A stretch of 64,000 bases of DNA, taken from contig JASPKZ010001241.1 of assembly GCA_030220185.1 (NCBI GenBank), positions 1,737,501 to 1,801,500 of the forward strand. Direction: 5' to 3'. Below the pieces are notes generated by a model. It searched no databases. It was not told the origin of the DNA and saw nothing but the letters and a program-made list of their open reading frames with translations. This DNA comes from Diploptera punctata. Taxonomy: Eukaryota > Arthropoda > Insecta > Blattodea > Blaberidae. Positions 42,701 through 54,529 of the stretch are shown here, in pieces (the first letter of the stretch is position 1; each line of letters opens with the position of its first letter). Both the position numbers and the translations under genes were made by a program.

Positions 42701-42847
42701 ATGTTTCAAACATGTGACTGTGGTGGTATACTGGGAGACACTCACATGTCTCCACCCAATGTGTCATCTTGGAGCAGAACCAAAACAAAGTTTGTAATTC
42801 CTCCTCTCGAAACTTGGGCAGCTCAAGTAAATGGCGTTATGAGTGAG
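42701..42847 (+). CDS. Candidate host exon, unknown product
   Basis: A 49-codon open segment beginning MFQTCDCGGILGDTHMSPPN and ending WAAQVNGVMSE directly at GAG|GTATGTG, a strong donor. Codon use is balanced and the text is not low-complexity, unlike most chance frames here. A stop lies immediately upstream of the ATG, so either this is a first exon or the acceptor is inside. I do not recognise the protein; it could also be part of an unknown transposon. Confidence 0.25.
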
Positions 42848-43067
42848 GTATGTGTTAATGCTTTATATATGTGTAACCAGGGACACCGTAACTAACTCCA
42901 CATTACCGTAGAGCAGATACCATCTCATTAATTCTATAAAAAATATGGATAAAAATGAAACTAAGATAAAGTTGTATAAACACAAAATTCAAACTCTCCT
43001 CTACTGATGTAATCTATATACTTCACCTGAAAGTAACTTCTAAGTTTTATAATTAGTCTTTAATTCT

Positions 43068-43372
43068 TCTTCTTCTTCTTCTTCTTCTTCACGATTTAGG
43101 CTTATTTACTAGACTGTTCCGGCTCCAAATTGCTGCTCTTTCCATCTTTTCCTTGGTCTTCCCAAACTACTTATTCCTCGTGGTGAATAGTTGTATGCTA
43201 CGTTTGGTATTCTATTCTCAGTCATCCTTGCCAAGTGTTCTTTCCAGTTTGTTCTGTATGTCTCTATTGTTGAGTTTAATTGCTCTATTTTTAGTTGTCT
43301 TATTTCTGTGTTATGTTTTTTGTCTGTTCTTTGATATCCTGCAATTAGTCCGAGGAATCTTTAATTGATATG
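43068..43372 (-). mobile_element. LINE-G-like C-terminal fragment
   Basis: Minus strand: TYRTNWKEHLARMTENRIPN, YNYSPRGISSLGRPRKRWKE, then a stop and GAA repeats (TTC at 43068-43092) as 3' tail. 5' truncated at about 43372, where an opposite-strand LINE fragment begins. Confidence 0.82.
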
Positions 43373-43377
43373 GGAAA

Positions 43378-43860
43378 TTAATATGGGACAAATTGACAAT
43401 CAGTAACTTAGAATTCATTGAGAAATGTGCCCTTAGAGTGGGAAAATATGCGCCATCAAGGCTAGCATATGAGCTGGCCTAGGAAACTTTTTACATAGAA
43501 GATCTGAGACTCAGCCTACCATCTACCAGAGCCAACAAGAAACTACTAGAACGGAGAAGAATGAAAAGAGCGGAGATAGACATCGATTTCTATGGGACGA
43601 CTGCAATGAACGACCGCAACTAGACCAAAGAGAATCAGGAGCAGAAGCACACCATTACATGACTTGCCATACACGGCGTCCACCACAAAATATGCAAGAA
43701 CAAGACATTCCATACCCAGGATGACGAATGTGTGTATGAATTGTGCGGGCAGAGATGCAACGAATATCACATCACTGAGTGCTGTGATAGAACAAAATCG
43801 ATCTCCGATTATAGCAAAGAATAATACCCATTCGGGTGAACCTTTCATCTTTATAATTAG
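43378..43860 (+). mobile_element. LINE C-terminal fragment with Cys/His cluster
   Basis: Plus strand: SNLEFIEKCALRVGKYAPSR, ETFYIEDLRLSLPSTRANKK, KRAEIDIDFYGTTAMNDRN with a stop, LAIHGVHHKICKNKTFHTQD, then CVYELCGQRCNEYHITECC. The last is a zinc-knuckle-like cluster at the end of a LINE RT protein. A different lineage from LINE-F and G. The order of motifs is preserved with one stop and one shift. Confidence 0.65.
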
Positions 43861-45377
43861 TCTTAAAACTTAAAAAAAGAAAAATTCCAAAGTGGCCTAT
43901 GGTATTTCACGATTAAGTGCTAATAGTTCATATTTAATTGGAATTCTGAAGGAATTATGGAGATGAACAGTAAGTGTTATGTTGGATCAAATCTAGCTTT
44001 CACTTAAAAATATGTGTAGTAGCCTAGATTTTTGACACCGGTTAATAAATTTCAAAAACATTTCTTTACTACTACATGTTATATTTCTGTGGACTTTTCG
44101 TGTAATAGTTGTCTTTAATTTGTTAAAGGATGTTTTGAATATTATGACAAACATAAAAACACAACTACAAAAATTAAACACAAAAATTGAATCTTGTATT
44201 AAAATCAGGTATATGTAATCTAAGAAATTGACGGATTTATATGGATTAAACGTCAAAATCTTAAGTGCCCTTAACTTGGATCGTAGTGATTTTTCACATT
44301 TTGGATTGCACGCGGCTGGAATTTCGAGGATTTATTTAATTCTCGCACAATTATAACCAATATTTACTTGAGTATATACTCTCTAGGGGCACGATTTATT
44401 CTTATTTAAACTCAACCAGTTTGTCGCCATTGTTTAAATAATTATACACACGATTGGACATGAAGATTCGCTGATCCATGCTATATTCAACCGTGGAAAG
44501 ACGATTACTTAACTCAACCGTGAATACATACAGTACAGACGGCGGAAATAGCCCGTATCGTCTCGTCAGGTATCGTCTCGTATCGTCAGGTTTGATTTAT
44601 TTCTTTCAACGCGTCTCGGGGAACGGCCACGAGGTGCCTGGGGACGGTCGCTTGCCGAGTACGCTGTAGGTTTGTTAGCACCTTCTGTGCAGCTCTGTTT
44701 TTTTAAGTGCCTGAGACCAAACAGGCCTTAGGGGGATATAATTATCGGGAGAACATTTGGCTGTTAGTGTTCTGCGGGTCGTTGATTAATTGATCGAGAA
44801 ACAAGTGAGTGTTGACGTCATAACCAGCGATAGCCAAATTAATCACCACCGATAACGATACAAATATCCAGCGATAACCAGCGATAAACCCACTGCCACA
44901 GCATCTCTGTCCATTATAACTGGTTTCAACAACAAAGCTCTGCCGATAACGATGCTTCTCTGCCGCGTAACAAAGATTTATGTTCGAATTTAACCATATA
45001 AAACACAAACAAATGTTTATATTTAACCACGTAACATAAAAAATGGTCGTTCAATGAGATTCACCTGGGTCAGCATAATTGAATTAGGTTAGGTTAGCTT
45101 TTAGGTTTGTTAGATTTTAAATGTGTTTAAATGCCCCTTCGTCACAGTTATTCTATGGCAATTCAAAATGGCTAATTTATGCTTAGCCCGCAGAGCACTA
45201 GTTTCCCCGAAGATTTTTTAAACTCTGATATCATACATATACATTTGTTTATCACACGAGGATATAATGGGTCTCTCTGGATGAGTGAACAGTTATATGT
45301 CAGGACCACCTCCGAGAAAACACGAACATATAATACAAGTCATATTTTGCACTCATACTTAGCAAGGCAAATGCGAT
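43861..45377. other. No gene recognised; short iterated motifs
   Basis: Contains iterated TATCGTCTCG/TATCGTCAGG (44553-44592), several CCAGCGATA copies (44823-44885), and a segment TCTCGGGGAACGG...CTTGCCGAGTACGCTG (44613-44669) that has a diverged relative at 46180-46245. A GGTTAGGTTAG at 45085 resembles the insect telomere unit but only two units are present. Confidence 0.45.
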
Positions 45378-45572
45378 GTGGATGATAATGATATCCGGGT
45401 GATGTTCGGAGATTCCTTGAGCCTTTTTTTTTTGTTCCAAAATTTGTCTCACAGTTGAGGAAAAGAGGCGAAAAATTATAACCCTGTAATATTTTCCCAA
45501 GCCAAGATTGAACCTGAGCCCGTTGCGTACGAGGCAAGGACGTAATTCCAGCATCTCAATGGTGCACTTAGT
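45378..45572 (-). mobile_element. SINE-B, old copy
   Basis: Minus strand with CAACTGTGAGACAAATTTTG (body block), AACCTGAGCCCGTTGCGTAC region with a B box reduced to GGTTCAATCTT, and a GTGCACC terminus near 45572. Extensively mutated. Confidence 0.65.
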
Positions 45573-46838
45573 ATATTACAGCAAAAAATTTAAACGAGGA
45601 AAAAGACAAAATATATTAATATTATGATGTGTTTTAATAAAAACAGGTTATGGATATATATATATATATATATATATATTACACGACACAGTGGAATGTT
45701 TACCTCCAGTCATAGCATCACTTTTGCTGCATCGCATGGACGTGGATACTAACCATGCATAGTCAGGAACAAATAGCAAATGAAGCACTTACCGAGCTTA
45801 CTTAGGGTAATAGCACTGCGTTACTTGATACCACAGACTAACTTGAAGCGAGTGTACGCTGGAAAACACGGCATTAATTTGCAAATTATCCACAAACAAA
45901 GAAGGTCAATATTCCGCTGTGTCGGATAGTACTATTTTCCGAAAGATTACACAGGATGAGTTATTTTAATATTTCCCTTTTTGGTAAAACTATAATTTAT
46001 ATTGAATGTTTTAAGAATTCCACATCTCATTGACGTTTGGCCTATATATATGTGGATACACATTTCCAACAGATACCTCAAAACGTTAGCAAAATTCTTT
46101 GTTTGTGTTTCAGTTTCTTCGCATTTTATTTAAGTGAAATATTGTGTTCATATTTTCATCCATCTTCTGCAAAATTCTTCAATGAGTCTCGGCGAACGTG
46201 CATTCCTGTCCGATAATAGACGCATGCCGAGTACATTGAATGTTTGATAGTTCTTCGTTCCATCTTTCTGTAAATAAACTGTTATGGGCGAGGTTAAAAT
46301 AAGGTGGAGAGAGAGTAAGAGGAAATATACAGTATATCGTGTATGGATTTTCTTTGATCTGTGAATTTTATGCTACACTGAACTAATATTTAATATTTTC
46401 AATTATTTGTTGCTTCTGATTCATTTGTATATGACTTTATTGCGTCAAAGACTTACAAGAATTAATATTCAAGATGTTCTAATTAATATCGTTTTTACCT
46501 TTGACTTAAAAAATTGTACATGTAAAATTTCTAGGAATAAAATATTTGTATAACATGGCTAGGAGTTACGTACTTTAGAGCGTTTGTGAGCTGAAACAAA
46601 CATTAACGACCTGACTTACAGATAATATAAATATAAACCAGTTCAGTGATGTGTCTAAATAGAATTGTACTGGTGACGTTAATTGTATTGTACCCCTCTG
46701 ATCAGGGCTTAATGTCGTTCATGTTTGCAACTAAGGAATCGAAAAATTTACACAAAGAGAGGCTCGTTTACACTACGTTTTACACGCCCAGAGCTATTTT
46801 ATAACACAAGCCTATACTTATATCGCATCTTATATAAT
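45573..46838. other. No gene recognised
   Basis: AT-rich with a TA repeat at 45652-45679 and the TCTCGGCGAACGTG...ATGCCGAGTACATTG segment at 46180-46245 related to 44613-44669. No coding signal. Confidence 0.4.
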
Positions 46839-47171
46839 GTAGGGGAGAGTGGGGTAATGGCGTCACCTTTAATGAAAATTATTTGTTGTAGCTTTGATTC
46901 TATATGATACTTAGATATTGAAATTCCATAAAATATGATTTAAGTATATAAAACTAAATTCAAAATTCTTGTATCTAATTTGTTAGGATGATAATGTATG
47001 TAAAAGTATTGTATGTAAAGTGGCGAAATTACCCCACATACTGTGGTAATTCCATCGTGGCCTTGGAGTAATGCCGCCACAAGTTAAAACTAAATGAAAA
47101 TGGATTTTTGTTACACACATACGTAACAAATACTGTATATTAGCCATTTATTGCATATAACAATGTATTTT

Positions 47172-48060
47172 ATACTAGTGTACCCGGCAGACGTTGTCCT
47201 GCCCGAACGTTGAATTCTCATGTCATGCGCGGACGATAAAAATATGTTACTTTTTTACCATAAAATTCAGCAATTAGAACATAATTAGATATTATTAAAT
47301 AAGTTCGCAAGAAAACCTCTTACAGCCTTCTGTAGTGGCTCAAGAAGTGTGAATGATGACGTCACACAGTCATGAACATTAGAATTGTACCTTACTTTGC
47401 AGATAAGTTAAGAACCGTCATATAACAATTATATTAGAGTGAAAAAAAAAAGATAAATTGATGAGAGCGAGTCAAAACATTTTTTTTTTCAGCTAGATTT
47501 AATTTCTGACCCAGTGTGCACCGGTCCCATACTGGCCGACATTCCATGAGAAAAATATCTTCCCCCGTAGAGACTCGAACCAGCGTAAGTCCCGTAGTTC
47601 TGCGCCAAGACTTTGCCTTAACTACTCGGCTGCGGCGCGAGACTCTTGGTATCAATGAAAGACAAAAATGGTTATTGTGAGTTATCCGTAATAGATAAGG
47701 GACTATTGGTATCAATGAAAGACAAAAATGGGTTTTGTGAGTTATGCGTAAGAGATAAACATATGCTGTCGCGGACTTTTTTGTAGAGTTTTTGAGATAT
47801 TTAATTCTGTGTACATTAATTTTGTGTATTTCTTATGGTTTAGGCAGCGTAAGCCATTTAAGCGTCCAAAGAGCTACTTTTTTCACGTTTTGCACTACAA
47901 AGGGCGATTTTAAGGGTGTAGGAGTTGAGTATCACAACTCTCTTATAGCGTATGTTCATCCCGGGAATCTCCTGAACATTTTGCAAAAAACCCCATCACA
48001 ATCTGATCAACGGTATGGCCGCGCATAAAGTACGAACAAACAAATATACAAACAAACATT
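47172..48060 (+). mobile_element. Repeat E, copy 2, with 60-bp tandem duplication
   Basis: Starts ACTAGTGTACCCGGCAGACG and ends with the family 3' half (CATCCCGGGAATCTCCTGAA, ACGGTATGGCCGCGCATAAA) and CAAA/CAAATA repeats. A minus-strand tRNA-like SINE (47490-47640) interrupts it. Right after it, 47641-47700 and 47701-47760 are a 60-bp tandem duplication of the GAAAGACAAAAATG region. Confidence 0.8.
47490..47640 (-). mobile_element. SINE with class-II tRNA-like head
   Basis: Minus strand. The head contains GCAGCCGAGTAGTTAAGGC, an A box of the serine/leucine tRNA type, and the B box GGTTCGAGTCT, about 75 bp apart. The body is ATGGAATGTCGGCCAGTATG and ends in an A-run (T at 47481-47490). It differs from SINE-A, B and C. 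Confidence 0.7.
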
Positions 48061-48189
48061 AATTTTTATATATAATTTTTGTTAACAACTAATATTTATT
48101 TATTGATACTAATATTATAGCCTATAAAAACGTAATGCATGTAAGGAATATTTTAGGAACAGAAATCACAAAACCTAGTTCTCAGGGCT

Positions 48190-48970
48190 GTCTTTTCCAC
48201 TGCATTTAGAATGGGCCCACTTCGAGCAAATAACACAACGTTGCCATTTTTTTTTAATATGAACATTATGTTACGTACTCTCCTGGTGGATAGATGGTGC
48301 ACACAACAGTTACGTTTTTTTCGTCTTTCTCAACTGGTAATTCCTCCCACCTGCTTATGTCCTTGCGGTGCAAGGACCTTTCCTGCCTTCAGGACTGTAG
48401 ATATTCCAGTTTTGTCCACAATGTAGGTTCAACTGGGGAAAAACTGATGCTTCGTAATTGCCAGGAAACTTTCAACATTACTTCCGAATTACAGTTTCTA
48501 ATTTTTTTGTAAAACATAACATCTTTATTAAAAACCGTCGCCCTACTCTGACTAGATACCTCAGGTTTTCTTAAACTAATTTTATGCCTGCAGAGAAACT
48601 CTCTTAACCAATCAACCCTAGCCATTTGGCTCTGTCTATTAAAAATGTGTTTTTTTCCATTTGTCTCTGCCACATCAAAAACCAACCACCTCAGTTCGGT
48701 GTTTGTAATTCCATAAAATTTATTCGCCGGATTGATTATATGATTGCGTTTTTTTTCTTGCTCTGCTGAGAAAACTGGCTTCCGACCTAGTAATGACTTA
48801 GACATAACCTCTGAGTTCAGCATATCAGGTTAAATTGATGTTGGTATGCCGAAATTAATGCCAGTTTTTTTCGGGTCCTACGTTTTGTACAGCTTGAATT
48901 GCATTCTTAAGCCTTTCTTCGGTCCATTTTACCTTTTATGTAGTTCTTTCTCTTGATCGAACCATCTGTA
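48190..48970 (-). pseudogene. Pogo-like transposase (Psq/CENP-B DNA-binding) remnant
   Basis: Minus strand, 5' to 3': KRKNAIQAVQNV-like text and GINFGIPTSI (Psq-type helix-turn-helix), an in-frame stop near 48830, then the 144-residue frame 48823-48389 with LLGRKPVFSAEQEKKRNHI, KFYGITNTELRWLVFDVAET, RVDWLREFLCRHKISLRKPE and SRATVFNKDVMF. This is the CENP-B-type DNA-binding domain of pogo/Tigger transposases. Beyond, in other frames, EKNVTVVCTIYPPGEYV marks the start of the DDE domain; the rest is lost to stops and Repeat E. Nonfunctional. Confidence 0.82.
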
Positions 48971-49989
48971 GACCAAAAACGGTTCACTTTGTAGTCCTTT
49001 GTAAGAAAACATTGTGTGGCGATATATTGGCCCGCGCCGGAATGGCGGAATTACACCACGTGGACAAATATGATGGTTAGTCGTTATGTCGAATGAATGG
49101 ACAAACATTCAAGGAATTTACTATTTATATTTCTCCTGGAATACTCTATTATAGCACACTATAATTAATTTGAAATATAGTTACATGAGAATAATAATGA
49201 TATTAAAGATTATTGACTGAACAAATCAATAACTTAATATAAAATATAAAGGGGTACAAATATTAAAGAAAAAATTAATATTAACATTGCAGCATACTGT
49301 AATAATTAAAATAATTCCCATATATTCGAATTATAGACACCAAAATAGATAAACCTAAAGCTTCCTCACATACAAAAGAGTTTAAAAATACTATTAAATT
49401 CTGCTCGACTACCATTTTCACTACGATTCGTCCTAATTGCAGTAATCTTCTTAATTTTTTGATGTCAAAATTGCCCTTCTCCTGCCCAAAACTATTATTA
49501 TGACATGTTCAAGTGTAAAATCACGACTAATTATTAGTTCATATGTTTACTATGATTTCAACAGATAGCGAAAATAACAAGAAAATCTGGAAAAATTCGT
49601 CTTCGCAAATGACATACGAACTGAACGAAATAACTGCAATGGTGGTACTGACCGAAGCTTCCCTAGTTTACCCGTAGAGCCTAGTACTATTCCCGTACAT
49701 CCAACACAAATAACGATGCGGAAACAAGTGGTGGCGGAATTGTCCAGGATGAAGGATTTGTACCACTCTCCCCAACACTTCAAACATAGTTGAGCGAACT
49801 TGCTTTGTTAAAGAACAACCTTCAGGTGGGTTAGATAATAAATTGAGATTAATTGTAGCTACATTTACTCACTGTGCTGCTCTTTTGTTTGTTGTATGTA
49901 CAGTATGTCCATATACTAATAATGTCGGGAGTCACAATATGAAGTTTGCTTTTATGTATTATTTGGGAGTACAGAAGTATTGGGGCTTT

Positions 49990-50200
49990 ATCAGACTAAA
50001 AGTGAGATGCACACAATGTTATTCATAAATATGGATCGCACGGGCAGCAAGCCGTGCGTGCTGTTGACAGTACATATCAATATAGTAAATTTTAGTAATA
50101 ATATAATGCAGACAAAAAGTAACACACACAATAGATAACATTATAATTACATTAATTAGGTTTCGTAGCGTTATTAAATATTTATAATATAGTGGTATTC
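49990..50200 (-). mobile_element. LINE-F 3' UTR fragment
   Basis: Only the 3' UTR remains: GTCAACAGCACGCACGGC block, CGATCCATATTTATGAATAAC and a degenerate end TCTGATAAAGCCCC. No coding portion. Fifth LINE-F copy in the window, all on the minus strand. Confidence 0.75.
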
Positions 50201-50724
50201 CTCTGGGCGGAGAAAAAATAGTTTTTAAATTCATTAACTTTCCTCTACTGTTATCATGCTCATAAACATCAAATGCAATTTCTCAACTCGCCAACACATG
50301 GAACGATTGAAAAAGGTATGTTGGCTCCATAATGAAACGTCATGATATTTTATCTAAATTCTATATTATCACTTGAAATAATATAGATATCCGTTTAAAG
50401 TATTTGACAATATTAATTATCTTAATGAACAGGCTGTTTAATATTACTTGCAAGTAAATATGTATCTATGTTTCTTATTCATAGTTTAATGTGTCTCTCT
50501 TCGGTACTTTTACGTCATTCGTGGCTTTCAGTGACACACCTGTCGGAGAGGATATTTTACATTTGGAACAAATACAAATATTTTCATAAGTATACAAGGA
50601 TATGGGTGACTTCTCCAAATTTAGGGATCAGCTCTAAGCGAAGCCATCTCCGAGACAGCACGAACAATTAAAACAAAACACACACGTTCATACTAAACAG
50701 TTAGAGAATAATAAGATTATTATA
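50201..50724. other. No gene recognised
   Basis: AT-rich spacer. Confidence 0.4.
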
Positions 50725-50897
50725 ATGGCCAAATGGTTTTCGGGAATTTATTCTGCCTGAACATTTCCTTACATGTGTTTTATAAATGATAGAAAACCCC
50801 GAAATAACTCATCTAGGAAACTTCTCGCGATCGGTGATCAAACCCGGGCCGCTGTGTAAGAGGAAACGATGTTAGCCCGAGAAATCAACAGTGGACT
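50725..50897 (-). mobile_element. SINE-B, old copy
   Basis: Minus strand; recognisable by GGGTTTGATCACCGATCGCG (B-box region), the TTTCGGGGTTTTCTATCATT block and GTCCACTG terminus near 50897. Heavily mutated. Confidence 0.65.
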
Positions 50898-52709
50898 AAA
50901 ATAAAATTATTACAATATCAAATAGAGCATAGCAAACAAGTGTATTACAAAATAGACCAAATACCAGTTAGAAGTAAACAACTATAATTTTTAATATTTT
51001 ATTGCTTTTTCTTTCCGCACATACAAAATGTTGTACCATTAATGTTTCCAATAATATTTAAAATAAGGTCTTATTTCCTATCTAATTTTATTTTTATACT
51101 AACCGTGATGTTATTCCATAATGTTTTTAAAGTAATCCTTTTCTACTAATGAAATATCTTTGTTGATGTCTGTGTTTATTTTATTTTCAATTATCAAAGA
51201 AATAATTTACATGTTTTATCAACAACACACGTTACAATTAAAGCGATTGATGTGTTTAGTATATTTATTCTTTGTACAGTTCATGTAGGCCTACATGTAA
51301 CAAAAAATCTTTAACGCAATTTTTTTACTTTTTGGCAAAATCAACAAACCCATACATTTCTGTAACTGTATATTTCCCTATAATATTAATTAAAAACACC
51401 ATTCATAAAAGCGTTTTTCACAATAATAAATTCATGTTTTCTGTGGTTGGTCTCTTAATCCTAACCAAAGTATTATTTAGGGTCATGAGTCTGCAGGCCA
51501 TCGATATATCTAGACACATGTGACGTTGAGCTGTGACCTCATTCCGGTCACGTGAGCTACCAGCCAGACAATCAGCATGTTGAATACAATGCACTTCTGC
51601 TCTCAAATGAGCGAACAATGGACAAAATTCTACATTTTAATTATTTCAAATAATTATGCCTGCAAGCACAGATTTGTATATTTATTTTATTCTGGTCACC
51701 AGTTTAACGCATTTTTGTCATTCTATAGATATTTAAATACTTGTTCTATTGCATCCATTAACTTTTTTATTTCAAGAATGAGTTTGAAATAAGATATCAT
51801 TTTTTCAAATATTGGTATTAATCATAATTGCATTAAAGTAACAATAAATTAATACGATTTTTAAATATAAACTGTATTTATTCAAGAATAAAGTAACTCG
51901 CCACAACGAACATGACCCATGATAAATATTTATGAGTTTGTAACAGAGCAACCATAGGCAGTAATTAATAAATATGGGTGAATCTTTGTAAATACATAAA
52001 TGGCTGTGCAATCCGCCTCTCAAAAATGTATTGCTGCACCATACATTAAAATATCACAGAACGCAAGCATAAGAATATTCCTTTTAGTGCACTTGTAGTT
52101 ACAACGGTATAAACTATACGTTTTTTTAATAAAAAATTGCCAGACCAACATACAAACAGTCCCCTCTGCTGTCCAATATCTAGAATTAACATTTTGAGGT
52201 TTTAACATATTTATTTATAATGTAGATTTTTGTGCGTAATGTTTCAAAACACAACAAACTAACTTCTCTATTTCAAAATAAATAACAGCTAAAGTCGATT
52301 TAATTCATGTCATTCATTTTATCAAATTCTGCCCGGAATTGTTTAAGCACAGTACCCTGCCAATAATGCAATACCAAAAATTAAATTTTTCGTTGTGCAT
52401 TTTTATGTTGTCCTGCGTGCAGGGAAACGTAACTAGTCTAAAGTTCGTGTCAGTAGCACTAGAAGCACTCTGACGCCAATTTATTTAGTGTCAGTGCATC
52501 ATTTGTGGCGGGAGTACGTGCCTGGGTTACTACGGCACAACGACCACTGGAATGTATTTTATTTATAGCTTATTTCTGGAATTCACTATATATTCTATAT
52601 AATTATATAATGATTTATGTACATATTTATCGAGGACTCACAAAATTACCACATTACGACAGTTTGCTTGATATTTCACGATTTAATCAAAATTCACAGT
52701 CCCCTGTCA
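50898..52709. other. No gene recognised
   Basis: About 1.8 kb AT-rich DNA with only short frames on both strands and no repeat shared with the window. Confidence 0.45.
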
Positions 52710-52744
52710 ACAGTCCTCTGCCTTGTAATGTGGCAGAGGACTGT
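52710..52744. repeat. Perfect 13-bp stem-loop
   Basis: ACAGTCCTCTGCC and its exact reverse complement flank a 9-base loop TTGTAATGT. GC-richer than the surroundings. No T-run or coding context assigns a role. Confidence 0.9.
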
Positions 52745-53465
52745 CATTCATTCCAGATGACTGTGTAGACTCCAGTAGATTTGACAATAGTCTGTCTTTT
52801 GATGTCAGTTTATTGATGGCTATTGTCAATTTATGAGTTAAAAAATGTACGACTACATTTTATATCAAGGCTAAAAATGTTATTGTTAATTACAATTTAT
52901 CATGATTTTCAGTGAATTAACGAACATAATTAATTTCTTAGGAAATCGTTAAATCCAAATACAATCAAGAAGAATTTCTAGCGATTATACAGGAGTTCAT
53001 CAAATTTATAGTATTGGAAAGAATATTATGAATGAAAAATATATGAAATTGGTTTTTGAAAAGAGCCCAATTAAGAACAATACGTACAAACAATGAAAAC
53101 TGTTAATAAATATTATCTACGTACGTTTGGGACATATTGAGAAAGATATATGATGAAATTGGATCTGTATCTGAAAAATATGATAAAAATGCTACGCGGA
53201 ATGCTATTTCTGGTGTGTACAGAATTTTGCTCAAATATTTTCTTGACTGAAAATAAAGTAATGGCCGATGTCTACTATACTTCCACTAAGTTAATGAAAT
53301 ATGAAATTGAAAAGCATGACATTTACAACATAGGATTTATATTATTTGTCACAAACAATACTGCTTGGAGAATCAGTTCTCTGCAATTTTGCTCCAGTTG
53401 CCGAAAAATGTAGCGAATACTTACGAACAAAAAATTGCATTTTTAAGCTATATACCTATGCAATT
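52745..53465. other. No gene recognised
   Basis: AT-rich; the plus frame 53150-53413 (87 residues) has no recognised motif. Confidence 0.4.
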
Positions 53466-53475
53466 GCACGAAATA

Positions 53476-53846
53476 ACTTTTTTGTATTGTAAACCTATGT
53501 TTTCCCTTTACGGAGATTTAGGCGCTCTCCCCCTACAGGGAAGAATATGAACCATACTAATTTAGTTACACTTGTTTTCGTATAGATGTCATTTTGAGTG
53601 GTCCGTGGTCAGCGTTCCGCCTTATACTGACATCTAGGAAACCAAGGTAATACTACGACGAGAAAATTCGGTATATTTTGCTTACAGGCCTTTTCGTTCA
53701 GGCTTAAGGATTTTTTACGAGCCTGAAAATCTTCAGACTCGGGACCCACGGCTTAAAGTCCCTCCCGAAGGTCTTGCTCCTTGGATTTTTCTGTCCTAAA
53801 AAATCCATCGACCCTGCGACCCTTGGGACCAGAGACGGCGGCCGAC
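53476..53846 (-). mobile_element. SINE-A with exact target duplication
   Basis: Minus strand SINE-A, 371 bp, flanked by gcacgaaata (53466-53475 and 53847-53856). The head is shortened: between GGATTTTTTAGG and CGGCC the B box and part of the anticodon region are deleted, so its promoter is damaged. Body and 3' end are close to the 10235 copy. Confidence 0.92.
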
Positions 53847-53856
53847 GCACGAAATA

Positions 53857-54529
53857 TAATAATTTTTATAATTGAGACAACTGCAGATTGAAATGTGTAA
53901 TCTTTCAACCTACATTTCTTAATTTATAAGAAAAGATTTTTTTCTTTAAGATTTTACTGAATTGGACACAAATACTTTTATTTTTTACTTTTACACGGTT
54001 CGTCCTTATAATTAAAGAACTCGTATGAACTGCAGTTACTGAAAACAATGTCATCTCGACTGTGACACTCAAGACAAAGGTGAGCCAGATGAATTACAAT
54101 AAAATGGATGTCTCGCTTTTGTGCACCGACTGCAAGTCACAAAGTCAAGAATACAATAGCCTTACCTTAGCTAACAGGCACTTCTTTGTGACAAATTGTG
54201 ATTTCACATTTAACAAACAGAAACTTCCATGAGGCTTCAACCCGACACAGAAAGCGAGCTTAATAAAGGAAGTTTCAGTGACTTGCTCTGTCACAAGCCA
54301 CATGTTGATAAGTAGATTAACACAGCATGTTCATTAAGGCAACAATGTGTTACGTTCAAACAGTCTGGCTGGTAGAACATATACTGAAAAGCTTCAATTT
54401 ATATCGGAAATTCAACATGTGAAGTGTCTATGTTTACATCAGTTACAACTTAGGGAATACCTCACTCTTACATACATCACATATGCTACGTAAATTGATA
54501 ATATTGCCTATATATATATTACATTATCA
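53857..54529. other. No gene recognised
   Basis: AT-rich spacer with no recognised element. Confidence 0.4.

Larger units (their letters stand above)
41926..43067. other. Mostly unassigned; contains exon-like candidates
   Basis: No repeat shared with the window except a short tandem (CAACATACAGCCGWTTTACC twice, 42297-42345). Two exon-like segments are listed separately. Minus frames 42636-42394 and 42587-42354 are short and overlap each other; the first has CECGKHFIRIEKKKK with one CxC, unassigned. Confidence 0.4.
46839..49775 (-). mobile_element. Possible pogo-like element, 2.9 kb, disrupted
   Basis: The transposase pseudogene at 48.2-49.0 kb is flanked by GGGGAGAGTGGGGTAATGGCG (46839) and, inverted, TGGGGAGAGTGGTACAAATCC (49775 side), with subterminal copies of GGCGGAATTRY/TAATGCCGCC on both sides (47020-47085, 49040-49065, 49732). 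These suggest the two ends of one element. Inside lies a Repeat E insertion (47172-48060) carrying a SINE. The right arm contains about 60 bp shared with LINE-H (49195-49255). The limits are inferred. Confidence 0.5.

Noticed and set aside
45082..45096. TTAGG-like telomere repeat
   Set aside because: Only two and a half units, far below a telomeric or interstitial telomere array.
48279..48512. Plus-strand frames with several Cys residues (MVHTTVTFFS..., LMSLRCKDLSC...)
   Set aside because: Antisense to the pogo-like transposase remnant; the Cys residues come from the complementary strand.
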